From Balanoglossus misakiensis (lineage: Eukaryota > Hemichordata): a stretch of DNA of 64,000 bases. The stretch's first letter is position 1. Each line of letters opens with the position of its first letter. The DNA is taken from positions 3,038,001 to 3,102,000 of the forward strand of contig CM082586.2 of NCBI GenBank assembly GCA_040954595.2, in the 5' to 3' direction. Below the pieces are notes generated by a model, which worked only from the letters and a program-made list of their open reading frames with translations, did no database searches and was not told the origin of the DNA. Of the stretch, positions 1 to 14,400 are shown one piece after another. Both the position numbers and the translations under genes were made by a program.

Positions 1-48
1 AGCTCCACCAATCAACAACATGTAATCTCATCACATGACCACACTCAC

Positions 49-138
49 CTCATCTGTTGACAGCATGGCATCATCATCTAAGCTAAGGACTGCATTTGTC
101 TCTATGTGATCATAGGCAACAAATCTACTACTTACAGT
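49..138 (-). CDS. EXT1: EXT1 coding exon 6 (human exon 8)
   Basis: 90 nt, phase 0, the same length as human exon 8, between acceptor TTTTTTCACAG and donor GAG|GTGAGTG. It encodes [20 protein letters not shown] followed by [10 protein letters not shown], which contains the GT64 DXD-type motif. Positions 1-48 are the start of the next intron. Confidence 0.93.
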
Positions 139-2412
139 CTGTGAAAAAAAACCAACAACACAAAACAAGCATTAATCTTTGCAACATTGCGTTGAGCACC
201 AGAAGTTGATGAGTGTTTGAAATTCAGATCATGTAAATAATTACTGTACACTGAAACGACTTGGCCATGACTCATTGAAACGACGCTATAAAACTCTAAA
301 CGGACATGACACTGAAATCACTTTTTATTAAGGAAGCTCTAAAACTTGACATTCCACTGTGTCAGGTGTACGTTGCTGCATTAATGAAGACATTTCCCGG
401 TGAGGCCATAAACAATGATGAAATTTTCTCTGCTGTGTAAACAGCCCTGTACGATTGCAAACAAATTAATGGGTTATAATGGAGGAAGGAGAATTTGAAA
501 ACAATGGTTGCATTGATTGAGAATATCATACTTTATGGTATTTAGCTCGCAAAAATATTGCAAGTGATTTATTGATTTTCTTGGAATGCAGCTGGAGAAC
601 ACAGCAATTTCTATTACTTTTGAAAGTGACCCCACTTAACCCACAACACAGCAAAGAATGCAAAACTTGTTCCCCTGGGGATGCACTCTGCCATTAGATA
701 ATGGGACGATACTTGCATGCTTCCCATGTTTAACATTGTTCATAATGGGAGATAAAAATTCAAGTCACAACCATATGCAATAACAGGGACCATATAACGG
801 TACATGTATATGACACTCACCTTATAATCAGTATCTACAATTGCAAGTGGTACACCAGTAACTGGCCATTTGCTTTTTAAAGGTACAGGCCTATCTACGT
901 TCCATAGCACCAAAATCTGGATCAAAGACACACACAAAAACGTGAATAAATACATGAGATTTCAATCCTATCTTTCTACCATGTTATGGCAATAACTGTT
1001 ATCAATTTGACTGATACTCAATGATATTTACAAGTGTCCTTCCACAAATCATGACAATTCATTTTCATCACATAGATGGACACACAGACAGACACAATCA
1101 GACACACAGACATGCACGCAGACAGACAGACAGACAGACAGACAGGTTGAAGGACACTCCTCACAGAATTCACTTTCTCGCCAGAAACCAGAGATCCATC
1201 GGAGTCACACAGTCCCTAAGCAGATGGTTCTTCAATCAAGGCACTTTCATACCCCACATAATTAGCAATCGGCATTCCGGGAGAAAAAAAAACTGCTCTT
1301 TTAACTCCCGGGGACATATTTTCACACATCTCACCAGTTTGTAGGTCACCTTGGAGATTCATACTTACTTTTGCCACATAGGCAGACTTTGAAACATTTT
1401 TAATGAGTTTGACGATGGAGGCTGATTGTGTTAAGATGGGCGACGTTGCCAGAATAACTGCTGTAAATGACGACGATGGCTTGACGCCCAAAGCCAGCGT
1501 GTAAAACGGAAAAGATGCTAGACTTTCAGAATACTGTGGCAGGGTCACCAATGCCCCTGGAGGCCGATTCCACACAAATTCATCTCGGGCGATTTGTTTA
1601 TGTACTCTGTCTTGAATAATCTGCCGAGGAGAGAAAACGAGAAATCAGTTCACTGAAATGTTAAATGCACTCTGTCTGCCAGGGCAGAGACACATAATCG
1701 ATTTACTGAAACCTTCAATGCAAAGACAAATCCCAACTGTCTGCAACAAAACACGACAGTAAATTTGATTTGGAACGGGCAGACAGCGTCAACAAATTTG
1801 CCAGGAAAGTAGCTGTGCACCATGTGGTGTTTTTGCTGAATTCCGAAGGGACTACTCAGCTTTTCTGCTGTATACAAACTATCAAAGCCCCATTTATCAG
1901 AGCTTTGACCCCCTATATGCCACTGTACTTTGGACTAACCCCAAGGGGGTTTTCAGTGGCGAGGTTGCAACCCAAAGAACAGTATGATGGGTGTGTTAAA
2001 GGTTTATCGCCAAAACATGCTACTATTTTGAGTCTGTGTACTATAATCAAGGCGTTTCCCTCAAATTCACACTCAAGCAATGATACTTGCCATTTGTAGA
2101 ATTTCACTTAACATCACACATGCAGACAGACACAATGACACCTACCTCCAGAGTTGTCATGACAATTTTATCAACAGAAGAAAAGTAGGCTTCCCACAGG
2201 AATTGAGTTTGTTGGCGCAGGGTCATAATTTCCTGGTTGCTTATAGAGCGCACAATTGAAGGGATCTGAAAGTAGAACATGTAAATCTGGATTGTTAAAG
2301 TAAAGGTGACAGACAGCAAAATAACTACCACACATGCATGCCATTGCCTATACTCGGTTTCACAAACTAATCAAGCAAGTCATATTTTACTAAACATTCA
2401 TGTGTGTGTAAA

Positions 2413-2447
<35 letters not shown>

Positions 2448-5400
2448 ATGTATGTATGTATGTATGTATGTATGTATGTATGTATGTATGTATGTATGTA
2501 TGTATGTATGTATGTATGTATGTATGTATGTATGTATGTATGTATGTATGTATGTATGTATGTATGTATGTATGTATGCATGTGCTATTTTCCTTCATAA
2601 TGTTATAAAGCCCTATCTCTCTTACTCTCAGATTGGTATTACCTCATTCAGAACGCAACTTGACAAAATCTTAACTCACCTGTAAGAGTAATCGTTCATC
2701 CCCAATTATCGTGGCTCTATCCCAGTCTATGACTTCCGAGAAAGGCAGCTCCCACCCATTGCTAAGTAAAACCGGTATGCATGCAGCTTGTAAAGACTCT
2801 AGAAATCGGAAGGAGCCCAGCCTCCTCCCTCTTGGCACTAAACAAAATGTAGAGTTATGCAGGAGTATGTGGAAATCGTATCTGCAAGAAACAGAAGAGA
2901 GAGAGAGGAATTTGTTAGAAACTCGGCAGGCTTATAGTCAATGTCAATGTCAACGTACATGGAATATACATGTACTGATAAATGTTTGGTAACAAAGTGT
3001 AGGATATTGGGGTCAGAGTTGACCCAACCAAATTTATACAAGAACCTCATGCCAGACAGGTCAGTACGGACAGCAGCTTTGTCTCCTGCCCTCTAGAGGC
3101 AGACCTCTCTACTCATAGAGAGGTTCTTTCTACTGTCTAGCATCCAACTCTGGAGGCAGACACCCTCATCTCTATCCTACTGTCGAAACTTGCTAAATCA
3201 TGGTGTGAGATGGTAAGCGACCTCGTACTTAGAGGTTTACAGTATACAACTGTACAGTTTGTGGTATAACTGTATATTTCTGTAAACATCCCTGTACATA
3301 CTTGGTTGCTTACTGATAGCAAACATCGGCAGCCTGACAGTACAGAGGGCCAGATATCTGTCAGACGGCCAAGGTGTCTCTCCTTGTTGATCAGCGCAAA
3401 TATTTCACTCATGCCTTTTTAAGAGCGTATTAACTGAAATGTAAACACTTGGGCGAAATAAAAACTGCCCTGGTGTGGGGAATACTCTGTGAACTTTGCA
3501 ATGGGGTGTCGGAGAGATGGAGAGAAAATGTGGCGATGAAAGAGAACGGAGGGCTGGGGTGGTGCATACAGAATGGAGTGTGCGAAGGCTACCATGGACA
3601 GTGTGCCTGGGAAACACTGGCTGGTTGCTAATCAGACACCACAGATAAAACCGAATTCCCACAGAGAGACCGACTGGGTTACGACCTTGGTGGAAACACA
3701 GCCGAATGGGAGCGATTGGCCATGCATCATTTGCAGCCATCAACAAACCCGGGCGCAAGTCATCACACACTCTATAGAACACTATTTTCTTTCTTGTTAA
3801 TCGGCCATTAGCATGTCTGGAACGTTTTGTATGCTCCGCGAGAGCTTTGTAGTGGGAGGGGGAGAAGGGACCCTGTCAGCAATTAAAGTTAGCAGTGTTA
3901 CAATGCAAGCAATTTTCATCAATGGCTGGCCAGCCTTCGGATGATGAATCTCCCACAGCCCACCACCCGCACCGAGTCTGGAAACTGAACAAGCCATTAC
4001 TCGGTGTTGATGAACACATTAGAGAGAAATATCCTCTACATGGAGCAAATATGAAGCAATGGGCTTGCATTTTGAGTATGTTCCATGATTCAGAAAGTCA
4101 AACTGAAGGAATTATTACAGTAAGAATCTCAACAACCATCTGGATATTTGATTTGCTTTTTTCATAGGCAACACAAGCTAAAGTTTTACCAAGCTCAACC
4201 AAGACATTCACGGATGGCTGGGGCTATATCTCGCACTCAGATATGATATGGACTAATGCAACAAGCTCAGGGAGTTCACGTCAGGTCAGATTACCAAACA
4301 CTGCAGTCTGACAGGCAGACGCTGGTCGGCTGAGGCTCTGGCCTTTTTGCCTGTTTACTGCTGACACTCACTCAACGAAAATTCACAGTTGGTAGATTGG
4401 ATAATTGTCAGGGGCTTGTGTCTAGGGCATGCTGGACCTCACCCAAATCTATTTGCAGCCTTTTAATTGGCTTTTATTGTCCATTCAATCACCAATGATT
4501 TACATTTGGGCAACCCTGCATGGCTGATCTCGGATCTAGGCAAGCTTTTCCATATAGCTTCTTCCTAGATGCATCATGGGTAATTTAGAAACAATACATT
4601 ATAGCTGGATAATCGCCCGATGCTGGCTTGTTCTAAACAGCTAAGACAACATGAAGGAAAAATATTTTTCTAAGGAATAAACTGTCGGCACCTGTTAAAA
4701 TGACCTCTGACCTCATCACAGTCCAGTAATGACTTTGGTGTTTTGTGTCCGTACACACTGAATCACACAGTCCCGTTACAAGGAGTTTGACTCAGACCAG
4801 CTTTGGAGCGAACGTGCAGAAACAAATTATGAGGTAAAAGATTACATGCCCTGGGATTGCGAATTTCAAAGAATTTCTCCCAAAACTAATTTGTCAGTCC
4901 TCTCTGACTGGTTTCTAAACAAGAAAACAGGGATGCCATATGCTGAATTTTAACCTTTCACTCGTGAGGAATGCTGTCTGCCACTTGAAACCACATCAGT
5001 CCATGGTAGGGGGGAGAGGGGACGTCCCTGAATAGAATTACCCGCTACGAAGCAAAACCATGCAATGTGGTCCAATAAACGTGCAAATCTTTCCTTGTTG
5101 TATTTGAGGAAAATTAGGATCAAAGTTTTTCTTGCAAAGCACTTGTGTGACAGACACCAGTCACGTATCTTTTATGTAATCACGACTATGAGTCCATCAT
5201 TGTTTGATGGTTTTACAAGATTCTCAAAATCAGAGCAAAGCAATCATTTTTCTGGTTCACTCTAAGGCATCACCAGACTTCAGCATCAAAATCTCAGCTC
5301 CTCGGGCAAAAGACGGCCTTCACAGCAAGGACACGAACAGCAGGGTTGAATCAGCTGTTATCTGGAAACAAATTTTCTACCCAAACAAGGGCTTGCCAGT

Positions 5401-8400
5401 TTGCAAACAGTATTTACTGATGGCCCTGCATAATCCGTCAGGGGGATTGAAACTTTAGGCTCAGTATAAACTCAGAAATAAGTGGGGACAGCGTGGTCGG
5501 GAAAGTGGAGAAGACCGCTCTGTAAATTGACAGCGGTTCTCACATTAACAGAGTTCTCCTTGCGGAATAAGCTGTCATCAGAAACCGGGGCTCTTTCTCA
5601 TGGGCAGAGTGTGTGGCTGATGAAATGACTACACCAGCTGTACTGTATATTCCAGTTGTCCGAGGGTCACCTGGGGACACGGAGGCAGTCTGTGAACTTG
5701 ATAGACTAAACTTTCATTGGACATAGGGATATCATTACCACGGCAGACGTACAGGCTAACATTGAACAACTGTAAGCAGTTGAACGTGAACACCCGGTCT
5801 CACTCACAAAGGGTTCACTTTATTCTGGTTGTGCGAGGTGACTCAACTTCAAATCAAATGCAAAAGCACATTTGAAGGGGAAACTTTGTTTGTGAAATGC
5901 GAGTGTGTGATGACTACAAATTGTGCAATACCCAACGACACCAACTGGAACAGACCACACCACTGGTTTCAGGTTTGCAATCTTTGACGCACAGTATATC
6001 TGCTAAAATTGTACATTGACTTCGCGATATCGAGTTTCATCAGTTTCCCACGGCCAAATATGGCCATATCATCCCTGATTGAGAGATGACCAGATACCAG
6101 CAATCAACTGACCCACTTTACAGCGGATGTCTAGTTAGAGACGATTATTCAGTCTTCGAGAATCACACTTTATTTTTATAACCAATTATGCATGGCCAGG
6201 CTGATGCCGTCTTAATTTGTCATCAGATCCATTTATTCAAAAGTCGTTCTTTTTACAAACCAGCACCTTGCCTTTTTGTACCGAACACATTAGCACCAGG
6301 CTCAGACCTCATCAAGATCGTTATCAGCTGTGACTGAAGTCATTAACTGAGCTGGACTTTTCACCCTGCTACAATAGATGGGTCATTTATCTGTCGGAAG
6401 TCAACATTATCTTACTGTTTGTCTTTTCACTTCGATTCAAGGGGTTTCTTTTTGACACTTCTTAGAAAAAAAGTCATACATCGAGTCATTAGCAAAAATG
6501 ATGCAATATGCACAATTAAAGAAAATGAAAAATCTCAGAGAAAGCAGGCAAAATCCTTCAAGTTGTAGGAAAACGCGTGATAAGCGTGGTCCTTACGCGA
6601 CACTGGAAAGCTATTAGTCTGTTGGAAAACTTGGAACAATGTCTCCCTTTTGATACATTGTATCATTGTTAGGTAATGGAGGTAGCTACAATGTAGCCCT
6701 CTGGCCAATGGAACTTTGGGAAGCCCTCCTAGCCAAGCACAGAAAAATTACATAGACGCAGAGCAACATACAATCTGAAGTCTGCTATCACGTGTATTCT
6801 CCTTCATCAGTGAGAATGGTAATCTTTAATAGACAGCTTTCTGGGCAAGAAAGGTGTCTTCACTTAATCTAATATTCATGAGGGATCCTTTTGCTGAGGA
6901 GTAATGAAGCCATGAGCGAACATTAGCGAGCACCAAAGTCCAACCACAATGACTTCACAGCTCAGCTGCTCGGATTTTAACTGCAGTGTCAATCACACCA
7001 ATTGAACTCTTGTGTTGTCTTTTCTCTCTCTCTCTTTTTTTTACCCCAGCACAACTCTGCTCCAGGGGATGCTATTTCAAGACTGCTTAACCCGAATTCA
7101 ACAATCAGGAAACGTCGGGGAAAAGGGGTACCTTCTTTGCGGGAACAGAAATCTATTTGAATGGTTCCTAATTAAAGGCAAACATAGTCTTCAATTCATC
7201 CCATGCATTTGACCATCAGCGCGTTCGGGGTAAGCCTGTCACTTTGACTGAATGATTCCTGAAACAATCGCCGGTGTTGGAATTTACCACTGATTTGTGA
7301 AAATACTTTCTTCTACCTTTTCCTCCAGCTTAATACAACCCCTTGACAACCTCTCACAAAAGTGACACAAGATTAATGACTGGAGATTTCAACGGAGATA
7401 GTCCAGCTTTGTCAAGTCACTTCCTCCCAGTCATTGTACTGACGGCAGGTGACGCAAAGAAATGACTACCCTTCGCAAACGTACTGTGCGTCCGACAATG
7501 TGCTGAAAAATGATGCCCACTACAGAAGGACCAGTTTTTGTTAACACCTTAGCATCTTACAAGACACTCATGTTTAATCAAAAGACCTGAGAACACAGAT
7601 TTGATTGGATTAACGCGAGTAACTCAGGAGCTCCCGCCACAACCTTTCCAAAGAAATCAAAATCCGACAACAACACTGCTATGCAACCAGGACATCTACT
7701 GCTGCCTGGCTACCGTCTTGCACCATCTGACCTCGCCTGGTGACCCTTTGTCTCGAAAATTGATCAGGCATTCAAAGTCAAGTGCTCGGTACACAGCCTC
7801 CAAATATCAACACAGGGGGTGTCATGTGTGGCATGATGAACTGAATGTAGTACATGATTTTCAAATCTTCATTCTCACGTTTTTTGTCGGTCGTCTGCCA
7901 CGTGTCGGGCAGGACTGGGAGATTCAGACATTGGCAGCCCCAGAAACACAACAGATTCACTCAATACTCTATAGGACTGAAAACATGCCTTAACTCATCT
8001 GCACCATCAAAGCTTAATGAAGTCCAAATGTCACTGACCCACAGGAAGACAAAAAGCCAAACCATTTCAGGAGTTATGACTTGTGTTTATACAAAACCAT
8101 CAACATTATGAAATTCCTCTCGCACACATGCGGGCATGTTCCGGTCCAAACCAAACAGACCCCCCTGGATCCATGCCGAGTGCCACAAAATTTGTCAAAT
8201 AAATTAAAATTTCTAGGAGCAAAAGTTCAGACGTGTTTTTTTTTATGTTCAATAATACTCTGCTCTTGATGAGCCAAAAACCATCCGCTGTGTAGAAATA
8301 CAACACCTGTTGTTATCAAAATTTATTCAAGGGGAAACTACACAACTCTGTTGACATCATAGGGTTGCATTGCAGGATCTGTTTCACACACCAGCGTTGA

Positions 8401-11400
8401 ACACATCCACTGTCTTACTCCTGCCAAGCCCCCCGGACGACCGACTCGCGTCACGACTTGAAGGACTCCCACCGCTGCCACAGAAACACCAGGTCTGGCG
8501 TGATTGACTTCACAATGGATCAGCTGACAGGGCACATTACTTAGAGTGTTTACACTGCCGATAGCTGGGTTGACATTCACACTTTTGTAGGCTTGTCAAA
8601 ATACTGAAGCAAAGAGGCCACTTGCTGGGCTTACTGAGGGTGGTACCATTGATATCCTGGGGGGGGGGGGGGGGGGGTTGCCACGAAAACGATAAAATGT
8701 CATTTATCATCGTTCCAGGCATAAGATGTTTGCAAACTCTGAGTTGGCATTTCTTGAGTCTAAAAGATACACCTGGCTTCTTCTTTTTTCTACAAATGCT
8801 GCGGTGGTAACGCCTTCAATGTAAACAACACAAATCGGCAATTTCATAATCGCAAGATTCCGTGCATTCTTGATCAGATAACAAAGAAATGTCTTCCCAG
8901 AATTTACCTGGATTCCTGGAAGAGACCGGAAAACGATCCAGACAATGCGTCAACATGGCAAGAGATACGATCTTTTGACCTTGGAGTATGGATTTAAACG
9001 GGCATTTCTTTTATCAGTTTTGTTTGATTGATTTCTTCCTGGAAGTTGAAGACATTCCATTGGTTGTCTGTCGGCCAACCCCACTCACTGTCATAGGTAC
9101 TTGTATGTACCACAGTTTTCACAAGAAAGAAAACAGCCAGTTGAAATACCTGGTGCTAGTTTACTGTAACTAATCCTCTGGGAATTTCATCTGCTTTCAC
9201 CAACAAATTTTTCTCTGGTTGGTTCAGCAGCAGACACTCACATAACTACCAACTTGGAAGTAGCACCGTCAATATTTCTATTAGCAAACAAATTATCTAC
9301 AATTTACTGATAGATGTATTTGCAATTCAAAATGGCTGCCAGACTGAAATAAATGAGATTCTTGGCTTCCTTGGCAACCAGGTCATAAAAAGAGAATGAA
9401 CATGAGAAGGGCTTCCAGTTTTCAGGAAATGTATTCTCAAGGCGAGAATCCTTGTTCTAAATAGAACACCGTCTTGAAGCCTGCACAAAAGGGTATACAT
9501 CTACCAGATCTTTAACTAATGGTTTGAACTGTATAAATATCTTGAAATATCCGTCAACACTACGCCTGCGTGTAGTCAGTCTGTACTGTGTCTGCAGACA
9601 GACAAGCCAGAATACCAGAATCCCTATTTTCACAAACGGCGAGACAACACACAAGAAAACAGCCTCGGCACGTAAAAGCTCCTTCTGAAAACAGAAAACA
9701 CATGTGTAGACAAGCGCCAAGCTGGGAAAAACTCATGAACAAATCATTTTTAGCCAGCAGCGTTGAGATATTTTTACCACACTGTTGTTCAAGTCACTGT
9801 GTCGCAGACTGTTTTGCCTTTAAGGTGTTATGTTGAAAGCAAAGCACAGTGTTCTGTTACAAGAGCCATTCTAGTTTGTGGACACGGACACTGGATCAGC
9901 TACATAACAGTCTCCCGGACAGACTTACTTTTCGTCTTTCAACGTTTTTTCCTTCCTTGAAGTTGATGTGGATTTTATTCATAACTGAAAATGAAGTCAC
10001 CAATGAAATTTGTTTCCCCCGAGGCAACTGCAATGCTCCATTATTATTAATTCTGCTACATCTAATTCCAGAATGCACGGACAAAACATGCATGAACTGT
10101 TATCAACAATCAGTCAAATTGCAATAAATCAAAGGGATTTAATCAACACAAATCATTTTCCACACACTTTTTTATAATCACACATCAGACTAAATCTGCC
10201 ATCAACAAAGACCCATCACTCATTTGCAGGCTCCCCCTGTGTATGGCAATGCTGTTTGGCTGGACGCTGCAACACAACACATCAATTTTAATCAGGACTG
10301 TCTGCAAATTATTGATAAATGGATCTTGTTGAACATGAAGGACACGTCATTCAACCATCATGGAGACAACTAATCAATCCATCACAGAGACAGAAAGAGA
10401 TTGCAGAATATCTCAGAATCAATGATGCGTTACAGTGTCCGTGGCGAACATGAAGACAAAATTTATGAATTCTGTTGGAAATACCACTCTGTCTCAATGA
10501 TGTTCTAAGGCAGCTGGAACTTACAACATTGTCAATTACTGACAATTACTATCATTATGGTTAATGCATCAATTACAATGTCAACTTATAAAATTAAGTT
10601 ATTTTGAACAACTGTTGCTACCATATGCTGTCGTTCAAATTACAAAGTTCCTTCTGGGTTATCTTACAATATTTATTCATAAAATGAAGTGTAAGCATTG
10701 CATTTTCACAAAGGATGCCTCATCGAGAGAGCTGATAAAATCATTCTGGAGCAGGACCTTGATGATCTCAAAATCTATAAACAAGCAAATGGCAAGCCTC
10801 GTTTATCTTTTTTATTTAATCACTAGAAAGGCTCTGAATGTACACATGTACAAGCAGCTGTCGTCATCTCTCTGACGCTTGATACAAACATGATGAAGTG
10901 TGTGACAGCCAGTCTCTCTTGCACCTTCCCCTTTGGATAACCATCGCGTCCAGACACAGTGACAACTTGCTTCGGGGCAGTTTACGCTGCCATCGTTTAT
11001 CACAGTCACAACATGCAGTATCAATGCGTTCATGTTACGAGCGAGATAACCAAATTGCTGATAAAATTAATACAAGTGCGATCTACCCTGGATGCCCGAA
11101 TCATTGACAGTCTCGCTGTAATAATACATAACAACATATGGGGTTTCGCTGCAGACACAGACCAGGCATGTTGTGATGTTATTTTCTTATCTGCGCAAGT
11201 TCTGGATAATTAGCCGTGCATAGTCAAAAGACTCGCAACCGAAAACCCTTCAGGCAGAAACATGATCAGAATAGCTTTAGCTATAGACAAAACAAGTGGG
11301 CAGGCAACACAGTTACTGTCATGGCTAAAGAGATGGCTGGGTTAAGAAGGCTAATTTCTCCACTGTTTTGTGCCCCGTGCATGAGAGATTTTTAGGTTAT

Positions 11401-14400
11401 TAGGATGAGACATCCGTGCTTTTGCTACAAACCTAAGGGCATGAATAGGCCTTGTTAAAGGCACCCTTGCAAACCTGTACAGATCAGTACGTGGTGTAAC
11501 ACTCAATAGCCTACCACCGAGGCAGTTTTTTTATCTGATCAAACATGTTGGTCACCCTTGAAGCTAAACTTTGCATGGTTCAGTGACAATCTTCATATAT
11601 CGAAAAAGGGGGAGCTGATACCTCTAATTGTGTCATGACAAAAATGCCCAAGCGATGCAGTAACTTCAATTTGGTTTAGTCACGTTCGGTGATGGTGGGG
11701 CAAATTTCAATGAATTTTTATCGGTAGCCCCATTCGTCAGAGTAATGACACACCATGGGCTGATCCTGAAATCACCATGTCAATACGGGACAAGCACAGG
11801 TACTCCATTCTCCTATTGTGTTCTGACACCTACTTAACACGAGACTTTACATTCAGGTGTGGAAAATATCAGAGAAGTTTTTGTGCAATCTTTAATCTGA
11901 CGAGAGCCAGTCCTTGCGACTGCCATGCCACTTTAACATAGATAGATAGTAAGAGAGAGAGACAGAGACAGAGAGAGACAGAGAGAGAGAAGCGCTGAAA
12001 ATTCCTCACAACAGCACAAGTGGAACCCTACGATCAGTGTCTTCATTATCTGCAAAATCCCAGACACACTCAACGCATACCGATAAAGGGAAAACAGCCA
12101 AACATAGCAAGGGCTGGGTGGAAGAGTACACAAGAAACTCGAAAAAAGTGGGCGGTGTTTGCATTGCTCAGCCATGTGGAGAAAACTATGCCAGCATAAC
12201 TCCCAATCACGGTAGCTTATCATAGATGGAGGAATATATTTTTTTAAAGTTGTACTGCCTGAAATATTTTGATGAGAAAAAAGTGGTGTCACAAATTCAG
12301 CAAACAGAAACTTTGGAGATACGTATTGGCATTGTGCTTTTGTTGCAAAAGAGCTACCGCAATGCTGGTTGATGTCAAAATCAGCAATGCCAAGTCAATG
12401 TTACGTGAGTGTTCTGATGGGCTATGTGAGACGAAACAGAGTTCTCGCAGTCAAAACCAGCAGACTGTTTTGTATCTCTGGTCATCTATTGCCGAGTGTT
12501 GGCAAACTGCTAGGGACCTCCCCACAAAAGGCAATCAGAGTTTCTCATTGTGGCCAATCAATGCAGTCCTTGCATTGACCAGTTCAACAAAAGGCACATT
12601 TTTACACAGTTGTCCACTAACTGCCTTTGTGGGTCGCTGTACAGCGGTTGTTTGCAGTGAACATACACGGAACATTTACCGGTGGACGGTTCCGAGATGA
12701 TCACAACAAAGTGGGCTTTCGAGGAACAAAAGAGTCTCGGTCCACTGTGCTGTTTTCCCCTTTTGTTGGTCACCACAAAGCATCTGCGCATAAAACCAGC
12801 AACTTACTGGCCCTGTGTATGTTCCTGGGTTGGGTGACACCGGCCTGATTGTCAATTGGCCTACCCACATTGTACCTACCACTGCACACAGAACAGTGCT
12901 GTAGTAGAGTGATAGGAAGACACAATCAGACAGACAGGCAGACAGAAACTGCTGATTACATGTGATGCAAGTGGACAGTATGAGACACAGATTCAACTAC
13001 ACAACACATATAAACCCCAGTGTTCTCCTCAGAGCAATGAAATAGGGGCCACTACTACTTTAAACCATGGAACACCATTAACATAACAATTGCTTCCATT
13101 GTTATGCAAACTAGACACTACTCCAGAAGACATTCCTGGGGAGTACAGTGAACCCAATAAAGATCTTGCTACGATCTCTCTCTGACCGCCCTGACATTTA
13201 TCAACCATCCCAAACATTTCCTATTATGAAAAATGTTAATACAAAAATTGCTCTTCACTCAAGGCGGTATTTAAAGACAACACAAAGAGTTGTTTCTTCT
13301 ACTGAAGAAAGCTGTGCAGAGTCTGTCCTCAGAACACAAACCATAACAACTTAATATGAAGAGTTGTGGGTCACCGCACACCAAGAGTGCTTCAATGTTT
13401 TGCATTATTATTCAACAGGGGAATTTTTGCTCGTCATGCATCACAGAACCTCCTCAACACGGGTAGCCGGCATTATCAAAACCTCTGACCCTGTGAAATG
13501 TTCTCAGTCAACTCTTTGAGATTCCTCGATACTTGCGAAATTCCTTTGAATAATGATCATGTCCGACATACTTTTATATACCCCATTTATCACTGCCCAT
13601 TGTGAGAGAACTTCGCGCATAATCAGGTCAAATAATCACACCATCACATGACATCTCCCATATTTGGGTATCCCCTTAGCCCATCACACAAGCAAATTTT
13701 TGGTCCACAGCCAGTGTTTTCAATGATATCGGGGGAAACCAAGAGAAATGGGAGGTGAAAAGGTTAAAATATCTCGTGCTGGTTAACACCTGGGGGAACC
13801 AGTTTCTGATAGCCAATCATGTCTCACCCCGGGTAGCCGGAATAAACGCTCCCCTGAGCCACGAAAATAAATTACAGTTTTCATGCCTCGGCATCACGGC
13901 TGTTATGAAATGAACATGATATACAAACAAAACTGAAGGGGGGAACTGATCTGATTGCAAAATAGGAGGAAATAAGTCAATTAGTTTTTCTCATCCCTGC
14001 CGTACAGATGTGCATCCAAAGCTGTGGGAAAACCAAATACCTTGTTTAAGTAGAGCTTAATAGTCAATGATCCCACATCTGGATCTCCTAGAAGTTAGGG
14101 TCGATTGATGCCGGGGTACAGCTGACCTTTTTTCTTAATACGCATAGTTGTAATTCTTTTCCTGAGATATCCTGGAATGCCTAGAGCAAGCGTTTGCTCC
14201 GTCGGTCGGTCAGTCGTGAGACCGGCTGACAGCAGAGTTTTACAACACGTGGGCAGAGGTTGAAATGAGCTGATAGCCTTGCAGTGTTGACTTCATCAGA
14301 GTTTCTGTATTTTCAGAAACATGGCTGTTCAGAATATCTTAGCAACTACGACTTGTTGACTTGGCGATGACCCGAGTGACCTGAACTCATCTGTACTTTT

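Larger units (their letters stand above)
139..2145 (-). other. EXT1 introns 3-5
   Basis: Three short introns: 139-820, 917-1368 and 1621-2145. Apart from the CAGA tract at about 1119-1145, I see no gene, RNA or repeat structure in them. Small open frames here (for example 1770-2099) have no recognisable similarity. Confidence 0.85.

Noticed and set aside
2306-2685. Overlapping frames encoding Cys-Met-Tyr-Val or His-Thr-Tyr-Ile repeats
   Set aside because: They are translations of the TGTC/TATG microsatellite.
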